Shown in pieces: positions 1 through 10,977 of a stretch of DNA of 64,000 nucleotides. Source of the stretch: Tanypteryx hageni (lineage: Eukaryota > Arthropoda > Insecta > Odonata > Petaluridae); NCBI GenBank assembly GCA_028673005.1, contig CM054117.1:50420870-50484869 (forward strand), read 5' to 3'. A model generated the notes under the pieces. The model had not been told where the DNA came from, did not search any database, and worked only from the letters and a program-made list of their open reading frames with translations. How positions within the stretch are numbered: the stretch's first letter is position 1; each line of letters begins with the position of its first letter. The translations under genes were made by a program, and so were the position numbers.

Positions 1-1291
1 CATTTGTTTAAATGGGGCAGTTCTTGGAGATGATATTCTAGGAGATGAAAAAATAGGGAACTGATGTGTAAAGAAGGCAGATGATCAATAATGAGATGTG
101 GCTCCTCGCTTATCGTTCGCTTTTTTGCTACTTTTTTTAACGCATATAACACAAAAGTGAACTTTTTGAAATATTTGATTAACGAAACCTCCCGTTTGTT
201 TGTCTTCTTGGGTCAATTTCCGAAAAAATATTTTGTGAAATTTATGTTGACAATTAAAACAATCAAGCGCTGTTCTTCAAGAGTACTATATTTTGATACC
301 GTATGTTAAAAATTATCAAACCTGTTAGAAATTTAATATCGACTCAAATAGTTAATCACAAAGAGAAAAATCAGTGTCGAAAATGTTCTACGAAAATAAT
401 CGAGACATTCGTTATTTCACTTATTTTAGTCAAACAATAAGTTAAGTTCTCGACTTTCAATTTAATTCCTTCATTTTGGCCACTAACAAAAACCCATTCT
501 AAAAAATGCTTGAGCAATTCTTTCCAACCTTTTTTACCTCAAATTTTCAAATGTTTGACGAAAAATCTCTGTATATTTCGCATTTTCTATATTTCTAAGT
601 CTAAGGGAATAAATAGTAGCGTTCGAAGAAGTGACTGAAAAGTCTTTCTCGCTGGATATTTATTTTTCACATCTGGAAGAACCTCGAAAACCAGAAACGA
701 AGAGAATTTCGGACAGGAAGGAAAACTGAGAGAAAAATTAAAACTTTCCCGTTCAAATCCACCTTGCGATCTTACATATTTTTTTCAGGTACCCTTCTCT
801 CCCCTTCTATCTCTCTCCATTCCTCGTTTTTGCTCGCAAAAATCTCTCTACTGGGATTCGGTTCTTTATTCGTCATTTTTTACCAAAAATCGATTTTTTT
901 GGATTGTAAGGCACCTTCACTTGACTCGGTATTCGTACACACACACATACACACACTGCGATTAAAAAAAACTCATGCGGACGAGTATTTCACGGAAAAT
1001 TAATTACCTATCTTATTTTACACAATGGCAAAACTATACTATAAAAACATTCTAATCAAAGCGTAGAATTGCGAGAGTTGAAAAGAATGAAACTAAGCGA
1101 TTATGTTCAGCTTAATAATAGCCTTGGTCATTTCAAACTTTGGAATATTCATGGTTTTTATGGTTACGGTTTTTATCGAATAATCGAGAGAAAACGTTCG
1201 AATTGGCTGTCTTCGTTCAATAAATCTAGATTCAGAAATTGGTGGAATAATAGAAACTGTGCAGAAAGGCATAAGCTGTAATTTTGGGACT
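1..1291. other. AT-rich DNA without recognisable gene
   Basis: I see no protein family, RNA gene or bounded repeat here. Open frames are short and lack any recognisable motif. A weak pyrimidine stretch lies around 785-835. Confidence 0.6.
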
Positions 1292-1490
1292 AACTTTGAA
1301 ACAGAAAAAAATTCTGCTATGACCGGGAATCGAACCCGTGTCTTCCATTTGCCGGGCGGATAACACCCGCGTTCGGAAACAGGAAAGATTATCTGCTAAG
1401 GTAGTTCAGTGGTAGAATATCCGCCCGGCAAGTGGAAGACCCGGGTTCGATTCCCGGTCATAGCAGAATTTTTTCTGTTTCAAAGTAACT
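1292..1490. repeat. Foldback element built from two facing tRNA-derived arms
   Basis: The left arm (about 1292-1362) and right arm (about 1418-1490) are inverted copies of roughly 70 bp, with only a few mismatches and a one-base difference in an A/T run. Each arm carries the 3' half of a tRNA-like sequence, including the B-box core GGTTCGATTCCCGG, and an A/T-rich flank whose outer part reads ACTTTGAAACAG inward. The spacer (about 1363-1417) is unique, and the right arm continues into a complete tRNA-like fold. The element resembles a retroposed tRNA duplicated in inverse orientation. No flanking target duplication was identified. Confidence 0.7.
1395..1464 (+). tRNA. tRNA-Gly-like sequence, probably pseudogene or SINE head
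   Basis: All four arms can be drawn. The acceptor GCTAAGG pairs with TCATAGC with one mismatch and one wobble. The D arm is GTTC/GAAT, the anticodon stem TCCGC/GTGGA, and the T arm CCGGG/CCCGG is perfect with loop TTCGATT. The backbone closely follows a tRNA-Gly layout of 70 nt plus discriminator. The seven-base anticodon loop is CCGGCAA, which would read anticodon GGC (Ala), and it has C instead of the universal U at position 33. That substitution, together with the inverted half-copy next door, argues against a working tRNA gene. Position 33 and genome copy number are what would decide it. Confidence 0.5.
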
Positions 1491-2219
1491 CCCAAATCTC
1501 GATTCGATAACTTTTGTAGTCTCGGTCGCTGTGCCGAAACTTTGCGCATTAAATCGTTTCCCTTTTGACATGTTCCGAAGTGACTAATGAGAAATTTAAC
1601 CAAACAAGTGAGAGACGAAAATGAATCGAGGCGGAAAAAATGCCGGGTATGCCTTTCAGCTTGAATTCGTTTTTTTCCGTTAAGGATAAGGATCACTTAA
1701 TTTTTAAATGTAAATTCAAGCACGAAAAAAACGTCGAGCTCTCTCTCTCTGTCAGCACGCACGCGTTCCCAAAGGAACAAACGGCGGATCGTTGTCGAAA
1801 CTTGGAATATAATGTACGTTTTGGTATTTTTCGCCCACTGAAACGATCGATTGGCATAAACAAACGAGGAACGCCACTGACGGGACGATAGAAGAAAATT
1901 GATCTTTCGAACCCGCCCTTTTGCTAGCATATCTCTGGACCGTAGATTTGCAAGCTCTCTCTTTTCTCTCTCTCTGTGGGACATCACCGTAGCGATACCT
2001 TCTCATGCCACCGAACAACGGACCATCCTTCACTCTTTAAAAAAAGGAACGCAGGAAATGACTGGTGAAGAACGGAAATAAAATTTATCCTTCCCTCTAA
2101 GGTCCCGTCGCAGCCGAAATGAAAAGAATAAAGGGTCGTGGACACTCGCGAAATAGCTCGTTCCAGATACGAACGGTTGCCCTTTCCAGACTAATGAAAA
2201 ACGGCGGAGGAGGAGGCGC
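1491..2219. other. Unannotated DNA
   Basis: No gene or bounded repeat was recognised. Short CT runs occur near 1740-1755 and 1955-1975. Confidence 0.5.
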
Positions 2220-2640
2220 ACATCTACCTCTTCCTCACTTCTCGCTCCTGCTCTCTCCCTTCCTTTCCGTCTGCCTCTTCTTCCTTCCTCTCCGCTCTTC
2301 CTTTCCTCCCTTGATCACCCATGTCTTCCTTACAGTGCCAAATTTTACCCCCTGTTTTCTTCTTTTGTTTTTCTTTTATCTTTCAAGTTTTACCCTCCAT
2401 ATAACCCCCTCCTCCCGCGCATTTTCTCCACTCCCTCTTTCTCCGTTCTTTAACCCTCCTTTCTCCTTCTCCATCCCTATTCCCTGCGCTTCTTTAGGTA
2501 TTCCCCTTTTTACCCTTCCTACTTCTCCTTCCTCCTTTCCATTCCCTCCTCCACACCTCCCTCCCTTCGTATTGTGCGTAATTTTCCTTTGCGTTTTTAA
2601 TTTATTTATTTTAAACTTTATTTATGGATGTTTTTAGTGA
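2220..2640. repeat. Pyrimidine-rich tract
   Basis: The plus strand is dominated by C and T, with short interruptions. The bias leaves frames open by chance, giving Pro/Ser/Leu/Phe-rich peptides with no domain. This is low-complexity DNA rather than an exon. Confidence 0.7.
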
Positions 2641-2847
2641 ATGTCTGTAGGTTTTGTAGATTTTTCACACACTCTTTCTTGTGTGGATGTTTTCCTACAA
2701 TGACTTTTTACATGGATCTCATTATTCAGTAGTCCTTATTTTTTCCCACACAATTACGTACATCATTTCTTTGCCAATACTTGTATTCTTATTGTTACTT
2801 GCATCTATATAGACATTCAAGCGTCTGAATATTGGCATAATCTTGTA

Positions 2848-3366
2848 AGTAGTAGCAGTGCCGTAACTAGGGGGGAGGGGGCGGGGGCATTCGCCCTGGG
2901 CGCAACTAAAGAAGGAGCGCAAAAATTGTTTGTGTGAGGTTGCATGGCACAATGAAGGGCGATTTCACTACAATATTTCTTAAAGACATACGCATTGCAA
3001 GCCCCCTAAAAACCATCTAAACGATTTAAAGAATTTTATTTTTTCTTATATCTTCTACTAAAACTACAGATGCATGGGGATACGTGTGATACTGGCCGTT
3101 CGGTCCAGGGTCCAGCGTGTCTCCCGCTAATTCTGGCCGGATTTGCTACGATAGGTTAAACACGTTATTGTGAGAACAATGTATAAAGTTTCTCCTAAAA
3201 CTACTTTGTGTTTTTTGAACCTGGATCATTTATAGTTTATTTTTATTTTTTAATTTTCACCCTAAATCCATATAGTAACAAAATATAAGTATTAGAGGAT
3301 AAATGGGGCGCATATTTGGTAGTTTTCCCGAGTGCTAAAATAGCTAGTTACGGCGCTGAGTAGCGG
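2848..3366. mobile_element. Non-autonomous hAT element (503 bp) with target duplication
   Basis: The element proper spans 2856-3358. Its terminal inverted repeats are CAGTGCCGTAACTAG on the left and CAGCGCCGTAACTAG on the right (read on the minus strand), matching at 14 of 15 positions. The flanks are AGTAGTAG (2848-2855) and AGTAGCGG (3359-3366), an 8-bp target duplication with two differences. Terminal CAG and 8-bp duplications are hallmarks of the hAT superfamily. No transposase remnant is present, so the element would have needed transposase from elsewhere. Just inside the left end are three long G runs (2870-2887). Confidence 0.8.
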
Positions 3367-4459
3367 CGTGTATATAATTTATAAAAAAATATATATACCT
3401 GGCAAATATTGCCTCCTGATCATCTCGACATCTTGTAACGTTGTCGCAATACTTATGATAATATTAATCTTCTCCCTATTTCTTCCACTTTTCTCTGTCA
3501 CTTTTATTCTGCCTTCCGCCTTCTTTCTCTATACTTTTTTAGGCTGGTTTCCAAAAGAAACGTATGAAATGGTCGTGCTGTGTGTATGTATGTATGCATG
3601 TATTTGTGTCCCCCGCTAACAACTTTTGCAGCAATAGACCGATTTTCATGAAACTTCCTATGGGGCTCCTGCTACCAGGGTCCACCTCCGAGCTATATTT
3701 TATTTGGCTAAGATTGAAGTCCCGGTTTCGATTCCAGGAACATTTTTTTACTATTTATTTTACATAGGGAGTCTCAAATCCATCGTGCAGGGATGTTTGC
3801 TTTAATACTTTAAAATATCTTACAATTATGATATCGGAACGAGGTTTGTACTATTTTAAGGGGAAAAGAACAAGAATTCTAATTCTTATCACAGAACCTT
3901 GATAATTGAACGTATTTTCTTGAATTTCTACTAATACGTAGCGTTTTTGCGTTTTAAATTTCATTTTATTCGATTGTTGCCATGGAGACAATTATTACCG
4001 AACTCGGATTAAGCATAGACGACTGAGCAAAAATGACTTATTTTCTTTTACACTCGTCTACCCTTCAGTAATTTACGGTTGTTCCATACATATAACCGTG
4101 TAAACAGTAACATTTATTAAATTTCTTTATTTAAAAATACATCAAAATATAATATCAGAAAGAGATATTGACATTGTTTTTAGTATTTTAAACCTGATAA
4201 TGTTTTCCAAGTTCTCTCTATCATTGATAAACTATGAATCACAAATGAAATTTACGGTATGAGAATTCCTTGAAATGACTAACACATACCGAAACATTTT
4301 CTCCCAATATAAGTAATCAATTCGGTAAGTCAATTTTGGGAAATCAACCTGCATTAGTCCTGGTTTGTACTTCTTGTCTTCTTCTTCCTTCATCCCTTAT
4401 CTTCTCTCCTTTTTAGCGCGTTACATTTCACAAACGCGCTTATGTTTTCGATCTCTCTC
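3367..4459. other. Unannotated DNA with a short TGTA microsatellite
   Basis: A TGTATGTATG-type run lies at about 3580-3606. The following stretch (3606-3720) resembles dispersed repeat sequence but has no definable ends. No gene was recognised. Confidence 0.5.
3976..3989 (+). promoter_or_regulatory. X-box-like motif (RFX-type)
   Basis: The sequence GTTGCCATGGAGAC is one base away from the classical palindromic RFX site GTTGCCATGGNAAC. No gene start is visible nearby, so function is not established. Confidence 0.25.
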
Positions 4460-4471
4460 TTTCCGTCTCTG

Positions 4472-4861
4472 TAATCGATTAAATTAAAATTAACGATAGG
4501 CGACATAAGACTGAATTTTATGTTTTTGCTCTGTCTGTCTGTATGTATGCGCAATCGATTAAAATAAAATAAACGGTAGAAGATATAAATGAAAGATGTG
4601 ATCTACGATGCCATTTATTTTGCTGCCAAAGAATATTTTCAGAGAAATCGTCGAGCAGCAGGGAGTGCCTTTAAATTTTTTCAAATTAAGATTCTGAGCA
4701 AATGACTATGATGGAAATTTAATATTTTTCGCTATTTTTGTGACATCTTATTCCATCAATTACACCGCTGTAGAAATATTTCTGAAAAGTCGGTGGGCGA
4801 TATTGGGTGGCTTCAAATTTTTCAAATTAAGATTCTGAGCAAATGGTTGTAGATAGAATGT
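4472..4861. repeat. Short tandem duplications with GTCT run
   Basis: A segment beginning with AATCGATTAAA-type sequence occurs at about 4472 and again at 4552, an 80-bp spacing, followed in each case by (A)ACGRTAG-type sequence. A second duplicated segment, TTCAAATTAAGATTCTGAGC, occurs at about 4680 and 4821, a 141-bp spacing. A CTGTCTGTCTG microsatellite lies near 4531-4541. The combination of about 140-bp core units and a tetranucleotide run recalls Helentron-derived interspersed elements, but the ends are not defined. Confidence 0.5.
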
Positions 4862-4900
4862 TAAAAAAAAATAATTACTGAATAAATCACTTTATTTCAT

Positions 4901-5640
4901 ACTAGTAGAAGGCGCTTGCATTCTGCAAGCATATCATCTCACCTTGAAAAAACATTCATTTTTCAGACGGATATTTCATCATTACAAATATTTTTTTAAT
5001 TCTAAAGATTTCACCTCCGCAGCGATTTTCGTTTTTCCCCTATGTAAAAAATAATAGATTGAAACAATCCCTAAACTTTGCAATTTTAAGAATTTTATAC
5101 TTTCTCCATTATGGGTACTAATGCTACACATTTCTGCCAAATTTTAAAATTGTAGCCCTTCTAGAAGTGAAATAATATTTTTCTAATTGTTTTAATTTTA
5201 AAAAATTTTAACGGCCGCCGCAGTATATTTATGGAAAAATTCAAATATTTATTTGTGCAAATGCACTACTCTCTAAATAACTTGAAAATTTCAGCTTCCT
5301 AGCTCATCCCGTAATACCTAAACAGTTATCTATTTGTTTAAACTTTAAGAATTTTTAACGGCAACACAAATTAAAATATCAAAATTTTTATAATCCCTAT
5401 TTCGTTTTTTTACAAATTCTACCTCTCAAAAATGTCAGCTCCGTAGCACATTCGGAAATACGTAAACCTTGAAAATTTGTTTAAACTATTGCGAATTTTT
5501 AGCGGCCGCATTGTTGCACTTTTTCAAGATTTCCGTTTTTTCTAGTCGGTTTTGCACAAAATCCTACCTAAGAAAAAAATTTCGAATCTCCAGCTCATCT
5601 GGAAGTCCCTAAACATTAATATCCGCCTATATGTTATATA
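4901..5640 (-). mobile_element. Helitron-like element, 3' terminus plus ~145-bp internal repeats
   Basis: Read on the minus strand, the left end is a hairpin (GCTTGCA, loop GAA, TGCAAGC), then eight bases, then CTAG followed by T. That is the canonical Helitron 3' end: stem-loop, CTRR, insertion before T. The first 230 bp align with the copy at 50178-50400. Further right, three units spaced 147 and 143 bp apart carry AACGGC/AGCGGC-type sequence (5211, 5358, 5501). No Rep/helicase coding sequence is present and the 5' end was not located, so the right boundary is approximate. Confidence 0.6.
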
Positions 5641-7609
5641 CTCCTCTGTAAGGAACGTCTATATATAATGATAATTGTATTAATAAATTTATGAAGAATT
5701 TTAAGTTTGCGATACTAAATAAACCACAAGAAATAAAACGCTCGTTTTCATGCAGCAACAGCAACATTTTCCCCCTTCCTTTTCTCTTTCCACACTTACT
5801 CCTTTCATTTTACGCTCCGATTCTTCTCATCGCTCTGTTGATTGCGTCTCGGAGACGATGTTATTTCTCCTCAATAACTGAGGGTTAGTCCCCATACCCA
5901 ACGACGCTCCTATCTCAATACGTCCTCTTTTACACTGGAGTGGATTATTCCCCTTTCCCCGCAGCCCCGTTATGTGAGGTCGCGATATGAGATGCAATAC
6001 GGCGTACCCCAAAGGATCTTTTCTGCATCGTGACCCTTTTTCAAGATGACCGTGCTCATCCGCGCGGACCGGAAAATCCGTTAGACCCCAGAGACCAACC
6101 GAGAGTGAGTCATTGAAATAGAAAAAAAAATATTCGTAGGGACCTTAAATAAGAGTGTCTCTCCCGGGTTGGATGCAAGTTCCCGTATTTATGCGATGCG
6201 GGTTTTCTGGAAATTGGAGGGGTTTGAGAGATTACGCTCTGAAGGATACTGGGTCACAAAGAACAGGGAGACTGTTGAAAAGATAAAGATGGGTTATTGG
6301 AACAGCGCGGGTATGTTTTTTAAGGTAGACGCGGTTTTTAAACCCAGATTTCGTCGGGGAGTTTTTAAATTTTTTCGCGTCGATGACGAGGAAGGAGAGT
6401 GCGAAAAAAGAGTATGGAGATGATGGATTAGGGGATTTCCTGCCACGGCGCTTGATTTGTTTACGCGAGATGGGAATTATGGCGGTTCCGGAAAGTTGAA
6501 CTGATAGCTCAGGAAGAGACATACATAGTTACACAAAGCCTATGATTTCGCTTCAATTTAGATTTTGCCGATTGCTTTTGCAACTCTCAGTTCTTGCAAA
6601 ATTCATTCGTTTTATTTCGTGCATTAATTGAGTCATGATTCCAATTAGTCCTTGGGAGTTAATTATTGATTTTCATACTTTGAGCTCCAAATTTACTTTT
6701 CAAATGCGTACCTATGTAAATGCATATCCGGAATAAGACAAAATATTGCACTGATAAGTTGGAAGTAGGGCCGAATAGCAGAGAGAAATATTTAATAATA
6801 CGGGAGAATTCACTCTTAAAACATATTCCTCCTCTATGATATTCTGATAAGGATAAGCCTTATTAAGATGATAGAACTAAAATATCATTTAAAATATATT
6901 TTATACAAAGTGTGCATAATATCAACTTTAATTCATGGTGAATCTATTATATTAATTGTGATTTTAAAATAATATAGTTCAATAGTTAAAAAATAATTTT
7001 TATTATTGAAAAGTTAACTTTGTTTTAATAACAAGAAAGAACAAAAAATAAAAGAAATAAAAGTTATAATCTCTCTTACTTGGAAAGAGGAAGAAATCAT
7101 AAGGTTTAATCCTTTTACTTAGAAACCTTTTCAGTAATAATCGCTCTCCATTTTCGACAAGCAAACAAAGTCGACAAAAACTATACTCCGAATAGTTAAT
7201 GCCGTCCACAAGGTGGTAACAGGAATTTATAGTACATTCATAGAAGAACTTTAGAAAACGTACTTCAGCAAGGGCATTTTGACGTTGAAATATAACAAGT
7301 GATAAAAAGTGTAAGAGTTGCCTCTAGATTTTCCCCCTCTGTGCTCTAGGTTTCTTGATATTTGCTCATATATTATCGCGCAAATATTAAACCTAAAATA
7401 TTGCTAAATTTGATGAATAGACGCTGTCTGGAGGAGGAAAACTATATTGGATTTTCCGATAGGGTCATTTCGCACTTTCGAACAAAATGTCTCTCGGCAT
7501 AATTTTTTTCCCAAAGTCAATTTCCAAAAGCGAGCAAAATTCCTTTAGTTCGGTGTCAGATAAAACAACTCCAGTTTTGAATGAAATCAAAATCGCAATG
7601 CTCCCATTT
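5641..7609. other. Unannotated DNA
   Basis: No gene or bounded repeat was recognised. The segment 5880-6520 is less AT-rich than its surroundings and 6540-7200 is very AT-rich. Short open frames here show no domain. Confidence 0.5.
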
Positions 7610-7760
7610 CTGACTTCCACTCCTTTTTTTCTTTTCTCTCTCCTCATTTCTTTTATTCTTTTAATCCCCCTTTTCGTTCCCCCTTTTCTTTCCGTTCCAT
7701 TCCTTCCCAGGATTCCTCTCCTTCCTATTTGCTCATCCCTGCCTCCCCTCCCTCTATTAC
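7610..7760. repeat. Pyrimidine-rich tract
   Basis: This is a C/T-biased low-complexity stretch of about 150 bp, of the same kind as the blocks at 2.2, 13.3 and 34 kb. Confidence 0.6.
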
Positions 7761-7972
7761 TTCCTCATTCCGAAATGATCTAAACCGCAGTCAGAAATGC
7801 ACTATTCCCTCCCTGACCATTAGTTCCGCGAGGCAATTAATCTTTCCCGAAAGGTGCATTTTCCATTAGTCAAGTCGAGGTTTTGCACGGTTAGCACGGC
7901 CTTTGAGAGAACGGGATATTGGGCAGCGGATATAGAAGGAAGAGAATCCGTCTCTCTCATTTTCTGTATTTC

Positions 7973-7973
<1 letters not shown>

Positions 7974-8026
<53 letters not shown>
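7974..8026. repeat. (TA)n microsatellite
   Basis: An uninterrupted TA run follows a short TGTG segment. It abuts the left side of the LINE fragment at 8027. Confidence 0.9.
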
Positions 8027-8028
<2 letters not shown>

Positions 8029-8228
8029 AAGGTGAACTTGGATTGGACATTATCTTAGAAGACAGAACATGATTAAAAACGTGTTAGAAGGAAAACTGGG
8101 CGGAAAAAGAGAGAGGTAGGAAAAGGTTTTAGCGGATAAGGGAAAGAGAGCTATCACGACTGTGGAAAATGTGTATGTGAAGAACCAGGTTTAATCATGA
8201 ATAATCTTCGGATAGACTTCTTATGATG
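8027..8228 (+). mobile_element. 5'-truncated LINE fragment, same family as 46720-49971
   Basis: The segment translates, with a frameshift, to the C-terminal part of the window's LINE protein, covering roughly residues 911 to the end. Recognisable blocks are GHYLRR, MIKNVLEGKL and the RTRF-type end before an in-line stop. The short 3' untranslated tail ends in TTATGATG, as in the full-length copy. An internal TAG stop and deletions make it a dead copy. It is bracketed by TA microsatellites on both sides. Confidence 0.8.
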
Positions 8229-8242
8229 TGTATATGTATATA

Positions 8243-8290
<48 letters not shown>
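8229..8290. repeat. (TA)n/(TG)n microsatellite
   Basis: A mixed TATG/TG run passes into pure TA directly after the LINE tail. It may derive from the original TA target site. Confidence 0.85.
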
Positions 8291-8339
8291 AAAGAAGTCC
8301 TAGCAGAACTCGAAAAAAAAACAAATGAAAAAGAAAACG

Positions 8340-8720
8340 AAAACAGCTCGACGTTAGTCGGTCTTATTTCCCGTTAGCCCGATTGGCTCTGCTCCAACGG
8401 TTCCCTCGTTTTTTTCGCGGGCGATTGTAGACGTTGATGGAGTGGAGAGCATATTGTCCCGCAGCCTCGCAGTTAACTACCTTTCGCACCCGGGGGCGCC
8501 TCTGGCGGCGAGAGAGGGAAACGAACGGCGGTGGAGCTGGTGTAGGAAAGGGAGAGAGTGGGCGATAGATTGGCGGGAGAAAACGAGAGAGAGAGAGAGA
8601 AAGCGATGGGGTAAAAGCTTTAACAGTTGCCTGTCTGTGGAAACTTCTCAGCCTCGCGTTTACTATGCTCGCTCAGGTGGAAAAAGAGGACGTCTGGAGG
8701 GTTCGAAACGAAGTAAAAAA
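8340..8720 (+). promoter_or_regulatory. GC/CpG-rich patch, candidate regulatory region
   Basis: This patch stands out from the AT-rich surroundings by dense CpG. It carries inverted CCAAT boxes (ATTGG at about 8382 and 8569), an E2F-like TTGGCGGGAG directly at the second one, and GGGGGCGCCTCTGGCGG (about 8491-8507). No TATA box or downstream gene was recognised. The open frame across it is Arg-rich and shows no domain. A promoter reading is inference only. Confidence 0.25.
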
Positions 8721-10109
8721 ATGAATTTACCGCGCCATTTGTTTGAAGCTTCTCATACTGCTGGTATGGCTGGTTAACTGGCTCTCGCGCCGTTCCCAAA
8801 GAATTGTACGACGATTGAATTTAAATTTATCGTTGGTTGAACTTCAACGAGCCTCGCGTGCACAAACTTCTGAAACGGCGCAATAAGGCCATGCAATGTT
8901 TAAATTTCATATATGACAATGTTTATTTGTATTTAATGCCGAATAGAGTTCATTTCTGAACGAAAAATATTTTCATAATTTTCGGATTCATAATTTAAAT
9001 GCATGGTTGAAGAAATGCTAAACAGGTCCACTGTTAATTCTTGAATAAGCAGTTAAGGATTAAGTACTTGTCAAGTGCTTATCTTAGATACTTTCAACAG
9101 TCATGACAAGATTATGAAAAAAAATTCATAATCATTTGTCTACTACATTACCTTCAGTGGTAATTCACTGAAAGTAAATTGTAAATGCATTGTAGCTGAA
9201 ATTCGCGTCTGATTCTTCATTACATTGTTATGGCTACTGAAGATACCTAAGATATTTACTTTTTAGAGTGCTTAATCTTGAATTTGTTTTCAGCCAGAAA
9301 AATAGCTCTAGAACTATTTAGTGAAGATCTGGTGCTATTCGGTACAAGTTTATCGGGCTAAGTGGAATATGGTGAAAGACTTCTTGTGATAACCTGTTTT
9401 CTGTTCTCATAAGTGCTATCTTTGGTGTTATTTCGGTAATTTTGTTGCCTGACCAATTCTTATCATAAAGATATTCAGATTTAAAGAGTTAGCATAATAT
9501 ATGCGTAAATTACATCAAATGCAACTGATTAATTATATTCAAATAAAGTTTATAACATTTATTAAATCTAAACTTTATTAAAATCATGGGTTAAAAGCCT
9601 TAATATTTTTAATTTTAAGATACTCTCGTGTGGAATGAAATAAGGTTTAATTTTAATCCTAATTTGCTTGATTAAATTTTTTTTTAAATGCTTTGCTGCC
9701 ATTGGTGATGACGTAAGTCGCCTCAATCTCTCAAAAATCGTTTCAATTTAACCTTCCTGGAATTTATGGGCTTAAGCTTTCACCGTGAATTTTCCCACGC
9801 GAAATAGGTGCATGGATTATCATTTTAAGGTTCCCCATAAAAGACTTTCTGCCGACGAGCAGCGTAGGAGTAGATTTTAATGAGCATAGCGTTTACGCGA
9901 TGGAATCTCGTGCGAATCTAAATAAGCCTTGTTCGAATATTTTTTGCAAGATTCTATTATTGCAACATCCTCGGTTTTCTTCGAAAATATCTCACGTTTC
10001 CGTTTGGTATCAAATTTGGCGTGGTTGAATTTGATGAAGATTATTTCTCTTACGCGTTATGTTAGGTCGTGCATAAACCTTTATTCGAAATAATCCGCCT
10101 GCTTTAGTA
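8721..10109. other. AT-rich DNA without recognisable gene
   Basis: No coding family, RNA gene or bounded repeat was seen. The bases from 8900 to 9700 are strongly AT-biased. Confidence 0.55.
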
Positions 10110-10185
10110 GAGAGATAGTTAGGGCTACTGGATTCCAACGTTAGGGATCGAGGGATCTAATCCTGCCGAGACCACGGTTGTATGT
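10110..10185 (+). repeat. Possible tRNA-derived SINE head
   Basis: The segment has an A-box-like TAGTTAGGGCTACTGG and a degenerate B-box GGATCTAATCC about 30 bp downstream, then GAGACCACGG and a T7 run. Spacing fits a tRNA-like Pol III promoter, but the stems pair poorly and the body and tail are unclear. Confidence 0.3.
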
Positions 10186-10554
10186 GATCGTCTTTTTTTA
10201 TTCCTATAGACCGGTAATGGCTATTTATGAGCCATTCAAAATAATTAAATAGTATGCACGAGCACGATCTTAAGCGGAGCTTAAACTATGTTTATAAACT
10301 ATGTTCAAAGTATAGGTAAATCCGTCAAATTGAACCTCATACTATCATACCGAATCCAGGATAGAAATTTTCTTCAAAACGATCGCCTTCCAGGGATTTA
10401 AAATCGAGGAATCGCTGAAAAATGTTGTCGGTCCATCACGACAAAAAGAAGGATTTCCGATTATTCTGCAACATTTAAAGGGAAACCGCAGAGAGTTGGA
10501 GGATTTGTAATATCACGTAGACGGAACGATATTTTTGTAAATGTTATATAAAGA

Positions 10555-10977
10555 AAAGCCTGTTGAATATCGATTTGCATGGAGCAGACACTCGGGAAAA
10601 GTTATATAAAATACTGGGAAAGCTTCGATAGGTGGGCATGGAGAAGAACGCTGGCGATAACGTGGACAGATCGGAAGAAAAACGAGAAAATATTAGAAAG
10701 AATAAGAGAGAAGCGAATGATTATACAGACTATAAGAAAGGGGAAGGCGAACTTTGATTGAACATTACCCGAGGAGAGAATGGTTAAAGAAGCGTTAGAA
10801 GAAAATCTTGAATGGAAAAAGAAAGAGAGGAAGAAAAAGGTTCCAGCTGATATACGACATGAAAAGAAAAGAGAGCTATAAAAAAATGAAGAAGATTGCG
10901 GAAAGCAGGAGTATGTGGAGAACCAGGTTTAACCAAGAATAATCACGGGCCTGTCTACAGAAAGATTATCTATGATG
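10555..10977 (+). mobile_element. 5'-truncated LINE fragment (second copy)
   Basis: Translation of 10579-10761 gives a stretch matching residues 856-913 of the full LINE protein, including IKYWESF, WAWRRTL, TWTDRKKN and EKRMIIQTIRK. The match resumes in another frame to the end of the ORF (WRTRFNQE) and into the 3' tail ending TATGATG. The copy lacks endonuclease and polymerase catalytic regions and is frameshifted near 10753. The left boundary is approximate because similarity fades above 10580. Confidence 0.85.

Noticed and set aside
764..800. Second recursive splice site at TTTTTTTCAG/GTACCC
   Set aside because: The acceptor side is good but GTACCC is a poor 5' splice site.
1395..1464. 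Functional tRNA-Ala (GGC) gene
   Set aside because: Position 33 is C, the body is tRNA-Gly-like and an inverted half-copy lies beside it, so a retroposed derivative is more likely.
3606..3745. tRNA-like SINE suggested by TCCCGGTTTCGATTCC
   Set aside because: No A-box at tRNA spacing and no stem pairing were found; the B-box match is probably chance within a dispersed repeat.
8491..8507. CTCF insulator site
   Set aside because: The reverse strand CCGCCAGAGGCGCC is close to the core but lacks one G in the AGRGGGC block.
8442..8777. 111-codon frame over the CpG-rich patch
   Set aside because: Arg/Ser/Glu-rich composition follows GA-rich DNA, and no domain or start context supports it.
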